Positions 48,361-61,035 of a stretch of 64,000 nt of DNA are shown here, piece by piece. The DNA comes from an uncultured Alphaproteobacteria bacterium (GTDB lineage Bacteria > Pseudomonadota > Alphaproteobacteria > HIMB59 > GCA-002718135): contig CACIBE010000001.1 of assembly GCA_902584805.1 (NCBI GenBank), positions 124,001-188,000 on the forward strand, given 5' to 3'. Made by a program: the position numbers and the translations under genes. The stretch's first letter is position 1; each line of letters opens with the position of its first letter. The notes below the pieces were generated by a model that saw only the letters and a list, made by a program, of their open reading frames with translations, was not told where the DNA came from and did not search any database.

Positions 48361-48381
48361 ATTGGATCCTTTGGATCCAAT
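48361..48381 (+). repeat. Perfect hairpin just upstream of the rplJ ribosome binding site
   Basis: Nine-base arms ATTGGATCC (48361-48369) and GGATCCAAT (48373-48381) enclose TTT. It ends seven bases before the GAGG ribosome binding site of rplJ (48389-48392 approximately), so it could affect translation start or mRNA processing. Confidence 0.6.
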
Positions 48382-48397
48382 TAAAACCGAGGTTGAC

Positions 48398-48919
48398 GTG
48401 AAACGTTCTGAAAAAAAAGATTTTGTAAGTAATCTCAAAGGTGAATTTTCAAATGCTACTTCAGTAATTGTGGCTGAATACTCTGGGTTAACAGTTAATG
48501 AAACAGAGCAATTAAGAAAAGAAATGAGAGATAATGGAGCAAAGTTTAAAGTAACTAAGAACAGACTCACTAAACTTGCTATATCTGAAACTCAATTTAA
48601 AGATATTTCTGAGCTTTTTAAAGGTCCAACAGCAATTGCTTTTTCTGAAGATGCAGTAGCACCAGCAAAAGTAGCAGTTAGTTTTGAGAAAAAATTTAAA
48701 AAGTTTAAAATTATTGGTGGAGGTTATAATGGTGAGAGAATTGATAAAGAAAAAATTGATTTTCTTGCAAAATTACCTTCTTTGGATGAGTTAAGAGGAA
48801 AGATAATAGGACTAATAAATGCACCTGCTCAAAAAATAGCTTCAATTACTATTGAGCCAGGAGCACAAATTGCAAGATTAATTAGTTCTAACAGTAGCAA
48901 TAAACAAGAGTCGAACTAG
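48398..48919 (+). CDS. rplJ: 50S ribosomal protein uL10
   Basis: The 173-residue protein anchors L7/L12 to the ribosome. It has KRSEKKDFVSNLKGEF at the N terminus, VIVAEYSGLTVNETEQLR, KFKVTKNRLTKLA and a C-terminal helix with Ala/Ile repeats that binds L12 dimers. The frame is open from a TTG at 48362, but the GTG at 48398 has GAGG seven bases upstream and matches the family start, so I use it. It is preceded by the L10 leader. Confidence 0.95.
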   Translation: MKRSEKKDFVSNLKGEFSNATSVIVAEYSGLTVNETEQLRKEMRDNGAKFKVTKNRLTKLAISETQFKDISELFKGPTAIAFSEDAVAPAKVAVSFEKKFKKFKIIGGGYNGERIDKEKIDFLAKLPSLDELRGKIIGLINAPAQKIASITIEPGAQIARLISSNSSNKQESN

Positions 48920-48936
48920 GTAATAAGGAGAAATAA

Positions 48937-49314
48937 ATGGCTGATTTAAATAAAATTGTTGAAGATCTATCTTCCCTTACTGTTCTTGAGGCAGCTGAAT
49001 TAAGTAAATTGCTTGAAGAAAAATGGGGCGTATCCGCTGCTGCACCAGTTGCAGTTGCTGCGGCACCTGCCGCAGGTGGTGGAGAGACTGCTGCCGAAGA
49101 GAAAACAGAATTTGATTTAGAATTAACAGAATCTGGATCTAATAAAATTGCTGTTATTAAAGAAGTAAGAACTATTACAGGATTAGGGCTTAAGGAAGCA
49201 AAAGATCTTGTAGAGGGAGCTCCTAAACCATTAAAACAAGGTGTCAAAAAAGAAGAAGCTGAAGAAATGAAGAAAGCATTAGAAGCAGCTGGAGCAAAAG
49301 TTACACTTAAATAA
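48937..49314 (+). CDS. rplL: 50S ribosomal protein bL12 (L7/L12)
   Basis: The 125-residue acidic stalk protein has an N-terminal dimerisation region ([22 protein letters not shown]), an Ala/Pro/Gly hinge and a C-terminal factor-binding domain ([38 protein letters not shown] in two parts). A strong AAGGAG ribosome binding site precedes it. Confidence 0.98.
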   Translation: MADLNKIVEDLSSLTVLEAAELSKLLEEKWGVSAAAPVAVAAAPAAGGGETAAEEKTEFDLELTESGSNKIAVIKEVRTITGLGLKEAKDLVEGAPKPLKQGVKKEEAEEMKKALEAAGAKVTLK

Positions 49315-49319
49315 ATTAA

Positions 49320-49344
49320 AATGTAGGCCTTTAAGGCCTACATT
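49320..49344 (+). promoter_or_regulatory. Hairpin between rplL and rpoB
   Basis: Ten-base arms AATGTAGGCC and GGCCTACATT enclose TTTAA; the inverted repeat is perfect except at the central base. It lies five bases after the rplL stop. There is no T run, so it may be an RNase processing site or partial attenuator that lowers rpoBC relative to L12, as the equivalent E. coli region does. Confidence 0.7.
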
Positions 49345-49370
49345 ATAAACTATTATATGAAGGAGAAAAA

Positions 49371-52300
49371 GTGAGTTTAGACCATATAAATGTTAAAAAA
49401 ATAAGAAAATCTTTCGGTAAAATTCCTCTGGTTACTTCACTACCTAATTTGGTTGAGGTTCAAAAAAGATCTTTTGATAGTTTTTTACAACTTAATATTG
49501 ATCCTGAAAAAAGAGAAAATATTGGTCTTCACTCAATTTTTAAATCTGTATTCCCAATACATGATTACACAGAGAGAGCTACAGTAGATTATGTAAGTTA
49601 TAATTTAGGGATACCAAAATACGATGTTGAAGAGTGCTCTCAAAGAGGTATGACATACGGCACTCCTCTTTTAGTAAACTTTCGACTAATAATTTGGGAT
49701 ATAGATGAAATTGCTGGTACAAAATCAGTTAGGGATATTAAGGAACAAGAAGTTTATATGGGTGATATTCCTCTAATGACCAAAAACGCAACTTTTGTTG
49801 TGAATGGAACAGAGAGAGTTGTGGTAAGTCAAATGCATAGATCTCCAGGGGTTTTCTTTGATCATGACTATGGAAAGACTCATACTAGTGGTAAATATTT
49901 ATTTAACGCTAGAATAATTCCTTACAGAGGATCTTGGTTAGATTTTGAGCATGATGCTAAAAATAATATTCACGCAAGAATTGACAGAAAAAGAAAGTTT
50001 CCAGTAACAACATTATTTAAATGTCTATTAAGTAGTTTATCCCAAGATTACATTCAAGAATGTGAAAAAAATAAAATTGAACCAGATCCCAAAAGAATAC
50101 TTGGAATGACTGGTGAGGAAATACTATCCTTATTTTATAAAAATATATCTTATAAAAAAAATGAATTTGGCTGGTCATTTAAACCCGATCTATCTTTCTT
50201 TAAAGCAAAAATCCTGAATTATGATCTTCTTGATTCTAAAAATGGTAAACTTCTTGTAAGTAAAGGAACAAAAGTAAATCAAAAAGTAATTAATGATTTA
50301 AATAAGAAAAACATATCAAATATATCTATTAGTGAAGAATCTCTTTTGGGTTTTTACTTGGCTTCAGATATTATAGATGAAAATACAGGTAAAATATTCT
50401 TTGAAGCGGGTTACGAAATAGACGAATTATTTATTGATTTTGTAAAGGAATATAAAATTAATAAAATTGACATCTTAAAAACTGATAATATTGAAATAGG
50501 TTCATATATAAGAAATACACTTCAACTGGATAAAGCAAGAACTAGAGAAGAGGCATTATTTGAAGTTTTCAAAATATTAAGGCCAGGAGAACCTCCAACA
50601 ATTGAAACTGCAGAAAATCTTTTCAATAACCTTTTTTTTAATGCAGATAGATATGATTTATCATCAGTCGGTAGATTAAAAATAAATGCTAAATTTAAAA
50701 GCAATACATCTATTGAACAAAGAGTTCTCGACAAAAAAGATATTTTAGATGTTGTTCAACACATGCATAATCTTATTGATGGTAAAGGTGAGATAGACGA
50801 TATTGATCATTTAGCTAATAGAAGGGTAAGATCAGTTGGTGAATTGTTAGAAAACCAATATCGTATTGGTCTATTAAAAATGGATAGGGCAATTAAAGAA
50901 AGATTAAGTTCCTTAGAAGTTGATAACATAATGCCTCAAGACGTAGTTAATGCAAAACCAGTAGTATCTTCTATAAAAGAATTTTTTGGATTAAGTCAGC
51001 TCAGCCAATTTATGGATCAAACAAATCCATTAAGTGAGATTACACATAAAAGAAGGGTATCTGCATTAGGTCCAGGTGGTCTTAATCGCGAAAGAGCAGG
51101 TTTTGAAGTTAGAGATGTTCATCAAACTCATTATGGTAGAATTTGTCCGATAGAAACACCAGAGGGTGCAAATATTGGATTAATAAATAGTCTTGCATCT
51201 TATTCTAGAATAAACAAATATGGTTTTATTGAAACACCTTACAGAATAGTTAACTCCGGTAAGGTAACTGAAAAAGTAATTTATTTAAGTGCAATTGATG
51301 AAGAAGATTTTGTAATTGCTCAGGCGAATGCAGAAGTTGACTCAAAGGGCAAATTTGAAAATCAAATTGTCAGTTGTAGAAAAAATGGAGAATTTATCAA
51401 TGTTGATGTTGATGCAATTGATTTGATGGATGTTTCTCCTCAGCAATTAGTATCAGTAGCGTCTTCACTAATTCCCTTTCTAGAAAATGATGATGCTAAC
51501 AGAGCTTTAATGGGATCTAACATGATGAGACAAGCTGTTCCGCTAATTAACCCTAAGGCTCCTCTTGTGGGTACAGGAATGGAATACACAGTAGCTAATG
51601 ATAGCGGTTCCACTATTATTGCAAAAAGAGAAGGTGTGGTTGATCAACTTGATGCAAATAGAATAGTGATCAGGATCACTGATAAAGCTGATAAATCGTT
51701 AAACAAAATTGATATTTATAATTTAGCAAAATTTCAAAGATCAAATCAGAATACATGTATAACTCAACGCCCTCTAGTAAATGTTGGTGATAAAGTTGCC
51801 AAAAATCAAGTAATTGCTGACGGTCCAGCAACCGATTTAGGGGAACTTGCATTGGGAAGAAATGTATTAGCAGCGTTTATGCCTTGGAATGGATATAATT
51901 TTGAAGACTCAATTTTAATATCTGAAAAAGTTGTTCAGGATGATGTATTTACATCAATTCATGTTGAAGAGTTTGAGGTTATGTCAAGAGATACAAAACT
52001 TGGACCTGAAGAGATCACTAGAGATATTCCAAATGCCAGTGAAGAAATGCTTGTTAATTTAGATGAGACAGGTATTGTTTATGTGGGCGCAGAAGTTAAT
52101 TCAGGTGATATACTAGTTGGCAAGGTAACTCCTAAAGGAGAATCTCCAATGACACCTGAAGAAAAACTCTTAAGAGCAATTTTCGGAGAAAAAGCTGCAG
52201 ACGTAAAAGATACAAGCCTAAGAGTCCCTCCTGGTGTTAAAGGAACTATTGTTGAAATAAGAGTCTTTTCTAGGAGAGGTATAGAAAAAGATGAAAGAGC

Positions 52301-53576
52301 CATAAGTATAGAAAATCATCAAATTGAAGTAATTGCTCGTGACAGAGATGATGAGTTAAAAATATTAGAAAAAAGTTTTGGTAACCATCTGCGTGAATTG
52401 TTAAGTAACCAGACTTTTCTATCAGGCATTCAAGGATTTACAAAAAATTCTAATATTAAATATGAAGAAATAGAAAATTTATCACTAAGCGACTTATTAA
52501 AAATTAATATTAATAATGAAAAAAGAACTGATCAAATAGATTCTCTTGTTAAAAATTATGAAAATCAACTTGGAAATATAAAACAAAAATTTGAGAATAA
52601 GATAGATAAAATTCAAAGTGGAGATGAGTTGCTTCCAGGTGTTCTTAAATTAATAAAAGTATTTATTTCAGTTAAAAGAAAACTACAACCGGGAGATAAA
52701 ATGGCTGGAAGACATGGTAACAAAGGAGTTATTTCCAAAATTTGTCCAGTTGAAGACATGCCTTATCTTGAAGATGGAACTCCAGTAGATATTGTTTTAA
52801 ACCCTCTAGGTGTTCCTAGCAGAATGAATATAGGTCAAATCCTAGAAACTCATTTAGGATGGGCATCAGCATCATTAGGTAGACAAGTTAATGATATGTT
52901 AAATAAATTAAAATCTGAAGGTCAGACTAATAACTTGAGAGAAAAACTACTAGATATTTATAGTTCAGAAAAACATCAAAAGGTTATAAAAAATATGAAT
53001 GATGATGAAATTCTTGAGTTAGGTAACAATTTAAAAGAAGGCATACCTTTTGCGACTCCAGTATTTGACGGTGCTAAAGAAAAAGATATAACAAATTTAT
53101 TATCTAAATCAGGTGTTTCCAATACTGGTCAAGAAACTTTGTATGATGGTATAACAGGTAAAAAATTTGAAAGACCTGTTACAGTTGGATATATGTATAT
53201 GTTAAAACTCCATCATTTAGTTGACGAAAAAATTCACGCAAGATCTATTGGTCCTTATAGTTTAGTGACTCAACAACCATTGGGCGGAAAAGCGCAGTTT
53301 GGAGGACAAAGATTTGGTGAAATGGAAGTATGGGCTTTAGAAGCATATGGTGCCGCATATACTCTTCAAGAAATTTTAACAATTAAATCAGATGACGTTG
53401 CTGGTAGAACTAAAGTTTATGAATCAATTGTTAAAGGTGATAATAATTTTGAATCAGGTACTCCTGAATCTTTCAATGTTATGGTAAAAGAATTAAGATC
53501 TCTTGGTTTAAATTTAGATTTTAAAGAAAATCTAAAAGAAAATAACTTAACTAATTTAATAGGATCAAATGAATAA
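49371..53576 (+). CDS. rpoB: DNA-directed RNA polymerase subunit beta
   Basis: The 1401-residue beta subunit starts at GTG with AAGGAG upstream. Family blocks are complete: [14 protein letters not shown], the rifampicin region [26 protein letters not shown] with the wild-type pattern, [17 protein letters not shown] and the C-terminal [24 protein letters not shown]. The insert carrying [20 protein letters not shown] near residues 300-370 is typical of alphaproteobacteria. It overlaps rpoC by eight bases. Confidence 0.98.
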   Translation: MSLDHINVKKIRKSFGKIPLVTSLPNLVEVQKRSFDSFLQLNIDPEKRENIGLHSIFKSVFPIHDYTERATVDYVSYNLGIPKYDVEECSQRGMTYGTPLLVNFRLIIWDIDEIAGTKSVRDIKEQEVYMGDIPLMTKNATFVVNGTERVVVSQMHRSPGVFFDHDYGKTHTSGKYLFNARIIPYRGSWLDFEHDAKNNIHARIDRKRKFPVTTLFKCLLSSLSQDYIQECEKNKIEPDPKRILGMTGEEILSLFYKNISYKKNEFGWSFKPDLSFFKAKILNYDLLDSKNGKLLVSKGTKVNQKVINDLNKKNISNISISEESLLGFYLASDIIDENTGKIFFEAGYEIDELFIDFVKEYKINKIDILKTDNIEIGSYIRNTLQLDKARTREEALFEVFKILRPGEPPTIETAENLFNNLFFNADRYDLSSVGRLKINAKFKSNTSIEQRVLDKKDILDVVQHMHNLIDGKGEIDDIDHLANRRVRSVGELLENQYRIGLLKMDRAIKERLSSLEVDNIMPQDVVNAKPVVSSIKEFFGLSQLSQFMDQTNPLSEITHKRRVSALGPGGLNRERAGFEVRDVHQTHYGRICPIETPEGANIGLINSLASYSRINKYGFIETPYRIVNSGKVTEKVIYLSAIDEEDFVIAQANAEVDSKGKFENQIVSCRKNGEFINVDVDAIDLMDVSPQQLVSVASSLIPFLENDDANRALMGSNMMRQAVPLINPKAPLVGTGMEYTVANDSGSTIIAKREGVVDQLDANRIVIRITDKADKSLNKIDIYNLAKFQRSNQNTCITQRPLVNVGDKVAKNQVIADGPATDLGELALGRNVLAAFMPWNGYNFEDSILISEKVVQDDVFTSIHVEEFEVMSRDTKLGPEEITRDIPNASEEMLVNLDETGIVYVGAEVNSGDILVGKVTPKGESPMTPEEKLLRAIFGEKAADVKDTSLRVPPGVKGTIVEIRVFSRRGIEKDERAISIENHQIEVIARDRDDELKILEKSFGNHLRELLSNQTFLSGIQGFTKNSNIKYEEIENLSLSDLLKININNEKRTDQIDSLVKNYENQLGNIKQKFENKIDKIQSGDELLPGVLKLIKVFISVKRKLQPGDKMAGRHGNKGVISKICPVEDMPYLEDGTPVDIVLNPLGVPSRMNIGQILETHLGWASASLGRQVNDMLNKLKSEGQTNNLREKLLDIYSSEKHQKVIKNMNDDEILELGNNLKEGIPFATPVFDGAKEKDITNLLSKSGVSNTGQETLYDGITGKKFERPVTVGYMYMLKLHHLVDEKIHARSIGPYSLVTQQPLGGKAQFGGQRFGEMEVWALEAYGAAYTLQEILTIKSDDVAGRTKVYESIVKGDNNFESGTPESFNVMVKELRSLGLNLDFKENLKENNLTNLIGSNE

Positions 53577-56500
53577 AGAATTAACAAATATATTTAATCA
53601 AAATCTTGGTGTTCAAAACTTTAACAGTCTTAAAATATCTATTGCAAGCCCTGAAGATATTAGATCTTGGTCATTTGGAGAAATTAAAAAACCTGAAACT
53701 ATAAATTATAGAACATTTAAGCCAGAGAAAGACGGTCTTTTTTGTTCTAGAATTTTTGGTCCTGTTAAGGATTACGAGTGCCTATGTGGTAAATATAAAA
53801 GAATGAAGTTTAGGGGTATAATTTGTGAAAAATGTGGAGTAGAGGTCACACTTTCTAAAGTTAGAAGAGATAGAATGGGGCATATAGAATTAGCTGCTCC
53901 AGTATCTCACATATGGTTTATGAAATCTTTACCAAGTAGAATAGCTACTTTATTAGATATGACCATAAAAAATCTTGAGAAAGTTTTATATTTTGAGCAG
54001 TTTATAGTTGTTGAACCAGGTCTAACTGATCTTAAAAAAGGTGAGATAATTTCTGAACAGCAATATATTGATTACCAAGATGAGTATGGAGAAGACTCTT
54101 TCAGTGCCGCAATTGGGGCTGAAGCAATCGAGCAAATGCTTATTAGTATTGATTTAGAAACAGATTATAATCAATTAAAAATTGATCTGACTGAAACAAA
54201 ATCAGAATTAAAGAAAACAAAAATAACTAAAAGATTAAAACTAATTGAATCCTTTTTATCTTCAAAAAATAAACCCGAATGGATGATACTAAGAGTTTTG
54301 CCTGTAATACCACCTGAATTAAGACCTTTAGTTCCTTTAGATGGAGGAAGATTTGCAACTAGTGATCTAAATGATCTTTATAGAAGAGTAATTAACAGAA
54401 ATAATCGTCTTAAAAGACTTTTAGATCTAAGAGCGCCAGATATAATTATTAGAAATGAAAAAAGAATGCTTCAGGAATCGGTCGACGCACTATTTGATAA
54501 TGGTAGAAGAGGTAGAGTTATAACTTCAACTAATAAGAGACCTCTTAAATCTCTATCTGACATGTTAAAAGGAAAACAAGGTAGATTTAGACAAAATCTT
54601 CTTGGAAAAAGAGTAGATTATTCAGGTAGATCAGTAATAGTTGTTGGCCCTAATCTTAAATTACACCAATGTGGAATCCCAAAGAAAATGGCACTTGAAC
54701 TTTTTAAACCATTTATTTTTCATAAATTAGATATTTATGGATGGGCTAATACAATTAAAGCAGCAAAAAAACTAGTTGAAAAAGAGGATCCTAGAGTATG
54801 GGATATTTTAGAAGATGTAATTAGGGAGCACCCTATTCTTTTAAATAGAGCGCCAACCTTACATAGACTTGGTATTCAGGCATTTGAACCCATTCTGATA
54901 GAAGGTAAATCAATCCAATTACATCCATTGGTTTGTACAGCATTTAATGCTGACTTTGATGGTGATCAAATGGCCGTTCACGTTCCTCTTAGTCTCGAAG
55001 CTCAGCTTGAAGCAAGAGTACTTATGATGAGTACAAACAACATTCTACATCCAGCAAGTGGCAAACCAATTATCGTTCCTTCTCAAGATATTATTTTAGG
55101 AATTTATTATTTATCAATAATGAGAGAAAAACAGATTGGAGAAGGCAGAAGTTTTATAGACCTTAATGAAATATTAAAAGCATTAGAAAATGGCGATGTA
55201 AGTCTTCATACTAAAATAAATGCAAGAGTTACAAATAGTGATGGTGATAATTTGAAAGTAATAACAACACCAGGAAGAATGATTTTAGGAAACATTTTAC
55301 CAAAGAATAAAAACATAAATTATGAAATGATAAACAAAATATTAACTAAAAAAGAGGTTAGTAACATTATCGATTCAGTTTATAGGTTTTGTGGACAAAA
55401 AGAGACTGTTTTATTCGCAGATCATATTATGCAAATAGGTTTTAAGTATGCCGCAATTGCAGGTATTTCTTTTGGAAAAGATGATTTAATTATACCATCT
55501 GATAAAGATGATCTTCTAAACGCTACTCAAGAAAAAGTTCAAGAGTATGAAAATCAATATCAAGATGGATTAATAACTCAAGGTGAGAAATACAACAAAG
55601 TAGTAGATGCTTGGTCTGAATGTACTAATAAGGTAGCTGATAAAATGTTAGATGTGATTTCAAACCCTTCCGATGATCAGCCTATAAACTCCGTTTACAT
55701 GATGGCGCATTCTGGAGCTAGAGGTTCAGCAGCTCAGTTAAAACAATTATCAGGAATGAGAGGTCTAATGGCTAAACCTTCTGGTGAGATAATTGAGAAT
55801 CCAATTAAATCAAATTTTAAAGAGGGTTTATCAGTTCTTGAATACTTTACTTCTACCCATGGAGCACGTAAAGGTCTAGCTGATACTGCTTTAAAAACTG
55901 CAAGTAGTGGTTATTTGACCCGTAGATTAGTTGATGTTGCTCAAGATGCTGTTATTAGAGAAGAAGACTGTAACACAATTAATGGTGTTATTGTTGAAGA
56001 AATAGTTGAGTCTGGAAATATTACATCACCGCTTACTGAAAGAGTATTGGGTAGAACTCCTGTTAGTGAAATAATTGATGAAAATAACAACCTTATTGTC
56101 AATGCTGGTGAAATAATCTCTGAAAAACATTTGGATCAAATTGCAAAATTAGGTATCAGATCGTTAAAAATTAGATCAGTTTTAACTTGTGAAACTGAGA
56201 ATGGTATCTGCTCAAAATGTTATGGTAGAGATCTTGCTAGAGGAACTCCGGTAAACATAGGAGAAGCTGTTGGTATTATAGCTGCTCAATCTATTGGGGA
56301 ACCTGGGACACAACTTACAATGAGAACTTTCCACATTGGAGGTGCAGCTAGTTCTTCAGTTGAACAATCTAATGCAACTTCTCCAATATCAGGAGAAGTT
56401 AAACTAGAAAATATCCAAATTATTGAAGACAGATTTAAAAATAAAATTGTTTTAAGTAGGAATGGAAAGATAAAAATTGTTGATCAAAACTCAGATAAGT

Positions 56501-57687
56501 ATTCTTCTAACATTCCTTTTGGTTCTAAGCTTCTTGTTAATGAAGGAGACAAAGTTGAAAATAATCAATTATTGGCTGAATGGGATCCATATACCTTACC
56601 AATCATAGCTGAAAAAAATGGTTTCGTAAGATATGTTGATTTAAAACAAGGTATTTCTTTTAGAGAATCTATTGATGATACGACAGGAATATCTAGTAAG
56701 GTAGTAATTGATTGGAGTCAAAATCAAAAAAGTAAAAATTTTAAACCAGCTATTAACATTTCAAGTGAATCAACTGATTTAAAAGATGATGATTTAAACA
56801 TTTCTAACTATCCTATGTCAATTGACTCAATACTTGGAGTAGAGGATGGCCAAGAGGTATCAGCAGGTCAAGTTATTGCAAGAATTCCAAAAGAATCTTC
56901 AAAAACTAAAGATATAACAGGAGGATTACCAAGGGTTGCTGAGTTATTTGAAGCAAGAAAACCTAAAGATCCTGCAATAATGTGTGAAATTGATGGCAAG
57001 ATATCTTTTGGTAAAGATTACAAAAATAAAAGAAGAGTTGTTATTACATCTCTAGATGAAAAAGATTCTTTTGAATTACTAATTCCAAGATCAAAATATT
57101 TAAATGTTCAAGAAGGAGATTTTGTTAAGAAAGGTGATATTCTTGTTGAAGGCACTCCCGTTCCTCATGACATATTAAGAATTTTAGGTGTTGAAGAGCT
57201 AGCCAGGTATCTCGTTAAGGAGGTTCAATCAGTATACAAACTTCAGGGTGTTTATATAAATGATAAGCATATTGAAACAATAGCAAGACAAATGCTTCAA
57301 AAAGTTTTAATCAAAGATCCGGGAGAATCTATTTTAATTGCTGGTGAACAAATTCAAAGAAGAGATGTGCTTAAATTAAATAAAATTTTAACTGAAAAAG
57401 GAAAAAAAGAAATAAAATTTGAACCTGTTTTATTAGGTATTACTAAAGCTAGTTTGCAAACTGGCTCTTTTATTTCTGCTGCATCTTTCCAAGAAACAAC
57501 AAAAGTGTTAACCGATGCAGCTACATTAGGTAAGATAGATCCGTTAAGTGGTCTTAAGGAGAATGTAATCGTTGGAAAGCTAATTCCTGCTGGAACTGGT
57601 AAAATGACAACAGATTATGAAAATCTTGCAATTGAAAGAGATAATCAAGCTATTGGTAATAATCAGTCAGAAAATATAGAAAATTAG
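53569..57687 (+). CDS. rpoC: DNA-directed RNA polymerase subunit beta'
   Basis: The 1372-residue subunit has the N-terminal zinc ribbon ([22 protein letters not shown]), the catalytic [12 protein letters not shown] near 461-472 with the three aspartates that hold Mg2+, the second zinc site ([19 protein letters not shown]) and the trigger loop ending [17 protein letters not shown] residues. Its 3' end is followed by the str operon promoter region. Confidence 0.98.
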   Translation: MNKELTNIFNQNLGVQNFNSLKISIASPEDIRSWSFGEIKKPETINYRTFKPEKDGLFCSRIFGPVKDYECLCGKYKRMKFRGIICEKCGVEVTLSKVRRDRMGHIELAAPVSHIWFMKSLPSRIATLLDMTIKNLEKVLYFEQFIVVEPGLTDLKKGEIISEQQYIDYQDEYGEDSFSAAIGAEAIEQMLISIDLETDYNQLKIDLTETKSELKKTKITKRLKLIESFLSSKNKPEWMILRVLPVIPPELRPLVPLDGGRFATSDLNDLYRRVINRNNRLKRLLDLRAPDIIIRNEKRMLQESVDALFDNGRRGRVITSTNKRPLKSLSDMLKGKQGRFRQNLLGKRVDYSGRSVIVVGPNLKLHQCGIPKKMALELFKPFIFHKLDIYGWANTIKAAKKLVEKEDPRVWDILEDVIREHPILLNRAPTLHRLGIQAFEPILIEGKSIQLHPLVCTAFNADFDGDQMAVHVPLSLEAQLEARVLMMSTNNILHPASGKPIIVPSQDIILGIYYLSIMREKQIGEGRSFIDLNEILKALENGDVSLHTKINARVTNSDGDNLKVITTPGRMILGNILPKNKNINYEMINKILTKKEVSNIIDSVYRFCGQKETVLFADHIMQIGFKYAAIAGISFGKDDLIIPSDKDDLLNATQEKVQEYENQYQDGLITQGEKYNKVVDAWSECTNKVADKMLDVISNPSDDQPINSVYMMAHSGARGSAAQLKQLSGMRGLMAKPSGEIIENPIKSNFKEGLSVLEYFTSTHGARKGLADTALKTASSGYLTRRLVDVAQDAVIREEDCNTINGVIVEEIVESGNITSPLTERVLGRTPVSEIIDENNNLIVNAGEIISEKHLDQIAKLGIRSLKIRSVLTCETENGICSKCYGRDLARGTPVNIGEAVGIIAAQSIGEPGTQLTMRTFHIGGAASSSVEQSNATSPISGEVKLENIQIIEDRFKNKIVLSRNGKIKIVDQNSDKYSSNIPFGSKLLVNEGDKVENNQLLAEWDPYTLPIIAEKNGFVRYVDLKQGISFRESIDDTTGISSKVVIDWSQNQKSKNFKPAINISSESTDLKDDDLNISNYPMSIDSILGVEDGQEVSAGQVIARIPKESSKTKDITGGLPRVAELFEARKPKDPAIMCEIDGKISFGKDYKNKRRVVITSLDEKDSFELLIPRSKYLNVQEGDFVKKGDILVEGTPVPHDILRILGVEELARYLVKEVQSVYKLQGVYINDKHIETIARQMLQKVLIKDPGESILIAGEQIQRRDVLKLNKILTEKGKKEIKFEPVLLGITKASLQTGSFISAASFQETTKVLTDAATLGKIDPLSGLKENVIVGKLIPAGTGKMTTDYENLAIERDNQAIGNNQSENIEN

Positions 57688-57707
57688 TAAATTTTTCTCA
57701 TAATTGC

Positions 57708-57736
57708 TTGACTTTATCCCTATCAATTAATAAAGA
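57708..57736 (+). promoter_or_regulatory. Putative promoter of the rpsL-rpsG-fusA unit
   Basis: The 108-base gap after rpoC contains TTGACT (57708-57713), a 17-base spacer and TAAAGA (57731-57736), about 60 bases before the rpsL start. The -10 match is weak (three of six). A good AAAGGAC ribosome binding site precedes rpsL. No strong terminator is seen after rpoC. Confidence 0.4.
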
Positions 57737-57795
57737 CCCCTACGATTTGTTAAAGGTCGTGGATTAATTTCCAAACACTTAACTAAAAGGACAAA

Positions 57796-58167
57796 ATGCC
57801 AACTATTAACCAACTTGTTAGAAAAGGTAGATCTGCTGTTAAAACAAGGAACAAAGTTCCTGCACTAGATAAGAGTCCTCAAAAAAGAGGTGTTTGTACT
57901 AGAGTATACACAACTACTCCAAAAAAACCTAACTCAGCATTACGAAAAGTGGCCAGAGTAAAACTGACTAATGGTCAGGAGGTTTCAGCATATATTCCAG
58001 GAGAAGGCCATAATCTTCAAGAACATTCGGTTGTTTTGATTAGAGGAGGAAGAGTAAAAGACCTTCCTGGTGTAAGATATCATATTTTAAGGGGAACACT
58101 TGATACACAAGGTGTTTCTTCTAGAAAACAAAGACGCTCACTTTATGGTGCCAAACGTCCTAAATAG
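57796..58167 (+). CDS. rpsL: 30S ribosomal protein uS12
   Basis: The 123-residue decoding-centre protein has [17 protein letters not shown] and [17 protein letters not shown]. Lysines at the positions of streptomycin-resistance changes (TPKKPNS and RVKDLPG) are wild type. It heads the str operon. Confidence 0.98.
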   Translation: MPTINQLVRKGRSAVKTRNKVPALDKSPQKRGVCTRVYTTTPKKPNSALRKVARVKLTNGQEVSAYIPGEGHNLQEHSVVLIRGGRVKDLPGVRYHILRGTLDTQGVSSRKQRRSLYGAKRPK

Positions 58168-58169
58168 TC

Positions 58170-58640
58170 ATGTCAAGAAGAAGAGCAGCTGAAAAAAGAA
58201 CCATATTACCAGATCATAAATACAAGGATTTAGTATTGGCAAAATTTATGAACAGGATTATGTTTGATGGAAAAAAATCTACTTCAGAAAAAATAGTATA
58301 TGGAGCTTTTGAAATTGTTTCAAAAAAAACAGATAAAACTCCAATCGATTTTTTTCATGAAGCTTTAAATAATGTTAAACCGGCACTAGAAGTAAGATCT
58401 AGAAGAGTTGGTGGGGCGACATACCAAGTTCCAATGGAAGTAAGGCCAAAAAGAGCACAGACTTTAGCAATGAAATGGATTGTTGATTCTGCAACTAAAA
58501 GAAATGAGAAAACGATGAGAGAAAGAGTTGCAAATGAAATAATTGATGCATTTAATAACAAAGGTAACGCTGTAAAGAAAAGAGAAGAGACTCATAAAAT
58601 GGCTGATGCTAACAGAGCCTTCTCACATTTTAGGTGGTAA
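58170..58640 (+). CDS. rpsG: 30S ribosomal protein uS7
   Basis: The 156-residue 16S rRNA-binding protein begins [18 protein letters not shown] and has the family block [20 protein letters not shown]. It starts two bases after rpsL. S7 regulates the str operon in E. coli; no such site is obvious here. Confidence 0.97.
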   Translation: MSRRRAAEKRTILPDHKYKDLVLAKFMNRIMFDGKKSTSEKIVYGAFEIVSKKTDKTPIDFFHEALNNVKPALEVRSRRVGGATYQVPMEVRPKRAQTLAMKWIVDSATKRNEKTMRERVANEIIDAFNNKGNAVKKREETHKMADANRAFSHFRW

Positions 58641-58647
58641 AGTAATT

Positions 58648-60726
58648 ATGACCAGATCTCACGAATTATCAAAATATAGAAATATAGGCATCATGGCTCA
58701 TATCGATGCGGGAAAAACTACAACTACAGAAAGAATTTTATATTATACTGGTAAATCGCATAAAATTGGAGAAGTTCATGATGGTGCTGCTACTATGGAC
58801 TGGATGGAGCAAGAGCAAGAAAGAGGTATTACAATTACTTCTGCTGCAACAACTTGTTTTTGGAACGATCACAGAATAAATATTATAGATACACCAGGTC
58901 ATGTAGATTTTACAATTGAAGTTGAAAGATCATTAAAAGTTTTAGATGGAGCAGTAGCAGTATTTGATGGAGTTGCAGGTGTTGAACCTCAATCAGAAAC
59001 TGTTTGGAGACAAGCTGATAAATATAAAGTTCCTAGAATGTGTTTTGTTAATAAACTAGATAGAACAGGGGCGAATTTCTTTATGTGTGTTGATATGATT
59101 TCAGAACGTTTAGGATCTTATCCTCTTGTTATTCAGCTTCCAATAGGGATTGAAAGTAGCTTAAAAGGCGTTGTTGATTTGGTTTCCAACAAAGCAATTG
59201 TTTGGCAAGATGAAAGCTTGGGAGCAAAGTACGATATAGTCGATATACCAGATGACCTTAAAGATCAATCTGAAGAATACCGATTAAAATTGATTGAAAA
59301 AGTTGTTGAAGAAGATGATACAATTATGGAAAAATACCTTGAAGGCAATGAACCATCTATTGAAGAATTAAAATCTTGTATAAGAAAAGGCACATTAAAA
59401 GGATCATTTGTCCCCGTTCTAACAGGATCAGCTTTTAAAAATAAAGGTGTTCAACCACTTTTAGACGCTGTAATTGATTACATGCCATCTCCAACCGATG
59501 TTGCAAACGTTAGAGGTGTTGATGTCAATGATGATACCAAAGAATTAACTAGAAAGTGTGAAGATGATGAACCATTTAGCGCTCTAGCTTTTAAAATAAT
59601 GACAGATCCTTTCGTAGGAAGTTTAACATTCGCCAGAATTTATTCTGGTACAATTAATACAAAGGACTCAGTTCTAAATTCTAACTCTGGTAAAAAAGAA
59701 AATATTGGTAGAATGTTATTAATGCATGCAAATAATAGAGAGGAAATAAAGACTGCTAATGCTGGAGATATAGTGGCCCTAGTAGGTTTAAAAGATGTTA
59801 CAACTGGAGAAACTTTATGTGCATCAGATAATCCAATTGTACTAGAAAAAATGGACTTCCCTGATCCAGTGATTGAAGTAGCTGTTGAACCAAAAACTAA
59901 AGTTGACCATGAAAAAATGGGTCAGGCACTTGCCAGACTTGCACAAGAAGATCCTAGCTTTAGAGTAACAACTGATCATGAAAGTGGACAAACTATTATA
60001 AAGGGAATGGGCGAACTTCATCTTGAAATACTAGTCGATAGAATGAAGAGAGAATTCAAAGTAGAAGCAAATGTTGGTGCTCCTCAAGTTGCATATAGGG
60101 AAACTATTTCAAGCTCATTTGATGTCGATTATACGCATAAAAAACAATCAGGTGGCGCAGGTCAATTTGCTAGAGTAAAAATTAAATTTGAACCCGGAGA
60201 TCCAGGAAGTGGATATGAATTTATAAATCAAATTAAGGGCGGTAATATTCCAACAGAACACATACCTGGTGTTGAGAAAGGCTTGATTGCTCAACAACAA
60301 ACAGGAGTCATTGCAGGTTTTCCATGTATAGATTTTAAAGCTACACTATACGATGGAGCATATCATGATGTTGATTCTAGTGTTTTAGCTTTTGAAATAG
60401 CTGCCAGAGCTGCATTTAGAGAAGGTATTTCTAAGGCAAAGCCAGTACTTCTTGAGCCTATGATGAAAGTTGAAGTTGTAACACCGGAAGAGTATATGGG
60501 TGATGTCATCGGAGATCTTAATAGTAGAAGAGGTCAGGTCCAAGAAATGTCAACAAGAGGTAATGCAAATGTAGTGGATGCAATGGTACCGCTTGCAAAT
60601 ATGTTTGGCTATGTAAATAATCTTAGATCTTTATCTCAAGGAAGGGCTAACTATACAATGCAATTTGATCATTATGAAGAAGTTCCTTCTAATGTTGCAG
60701 AAGAAGTAAAGGCTAAATTAGCATAA
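58648..60726 (+). CDS. fusA: Translation elongation factor G
   Basis: The 692-residue GTPase drives ribosomal translocation. GTP motifs [23 protein letters not shown] and NKLDR are intact, as are domains III-V with [18 protein letters not shown]. The frame is open from 58606 inside rpsG, but the ATG at 58648 starts the family sequence [18 protein letters not shown] and is preceded by AGGTGG, so I use it. It shares one base with rpsJ; no tuf lies between. Confidence 0.97.
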   Translation: MTRSHELSKYRNIGIMAHIDAGKTTTTERILYYTGKSHKIGEVHDGAATMDWMEQEQERGITITSAATTCFWNDHRINIIDTPGHVDFTIEVERSLKVLDGAVAVFDGVAGVEPQSETVWRQADKYKVPRMCFVNKLDRTGANFFMCVDMISERLGSYPLVIQLPIGIESSLKGVVDLVSNKAIVWQDESLGAKYDIVDIPDDLKDQSEEYRLKLIEKVVEEDDTIMEKYLEGNEPSIEELKSCIRKGTLKGSFVPVLTGSAFKNKGVQPLLDAVIDYMPSPTDVANVRGVDVNDDTKELTRKCEDDEPFSALAFKIMTDPFVGSLTFARIYSGTINTKDSVLNSNSGKKENIGRMLLMHANNREEIKTANAGDIVALVGLKDVTTGETLCASDNPIVLEKMDFPDPVIEVAVEPKTKVDHEKMGQALARLAQEDPSFRVTTDHESGQTIIKGMGELHLEILVDRMKREFKVEANVGAPQVAYRETISSSFDVDYTHKKQSGGAGQFARVKIKFEPGDPGSGYEFINQIKGGNIPTEHIPGVEKGLIAQQQTGVIAGFPCIDFKATLYDGAYHDVDSSVLAFEIAARAAFREGISKAKPVLLEPMMKVEVVTPEEYMGDVIGDLNSRRGQVQEMSTRGNANVVDAMVPLANMFGYVNNLRSLSQGRANYTMQFDHYEEVPSNVAEEVKAKLA

Positions 60727-61034
60727 TGGATAATCAAAATATAAGAATTAGATTAAGAGGATTTGATAATTCTTTATTAGATGCAAGTACTTTAGATATT
60801 ATCAATACAGCTAAAAGAACTGGTGCTAAAGTCAAAGGACCAATTCCTCTTCCAACAAGGTTTGAGCGTTTCACAGTTAACAAGTCGCCTCATATTGATA
60901 AAAAAAGTAGAGATCAGCTTGAAATTAGAACACATAATCGTCTTTTGGATATTATTGATCCAACGCCGCAAACTGTTGATGCATTGATGAAGTTAGACTT
61001 ATCTGCAGGTGTAGAAGTGGATATAAAAATTTAA
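60726..61034 (+). CDS. rpsJ: 30S ribosomal protein uS10
   Basis: The 102-residue protein (NusE) has [20 protein letters not shown] and [22 protein letters not shown]. Besides its ribosomal role it joins NusB in antitermination. Its start overlaps the fusA stop, so the S10 operon here is fused to the str operon without a leader. Confidence 0.97.
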   Translation: MDNQNIRIRLRGFDNSLLDASTLDIINTAKRTGAKVKGPIPLPTRFERFTVNKSPHIDKKSRDQLEIRTHNRLLDIIDPTPQTVDALMKLDLSAGVEVDIKI

Positions 61035-61035
61035 T

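Noticed and set aside
48362..48397. Upstream TTG start for rplJ
   Set aside because: It lies inside a perfect hairpin and adds residues unlike L10; the GTG at 48398 has a good ribosome binding site.
58606..58647. Upstream start for fusA
   Set aside because: It lies inside rpsG and the extra residues are not in the EF-G family.
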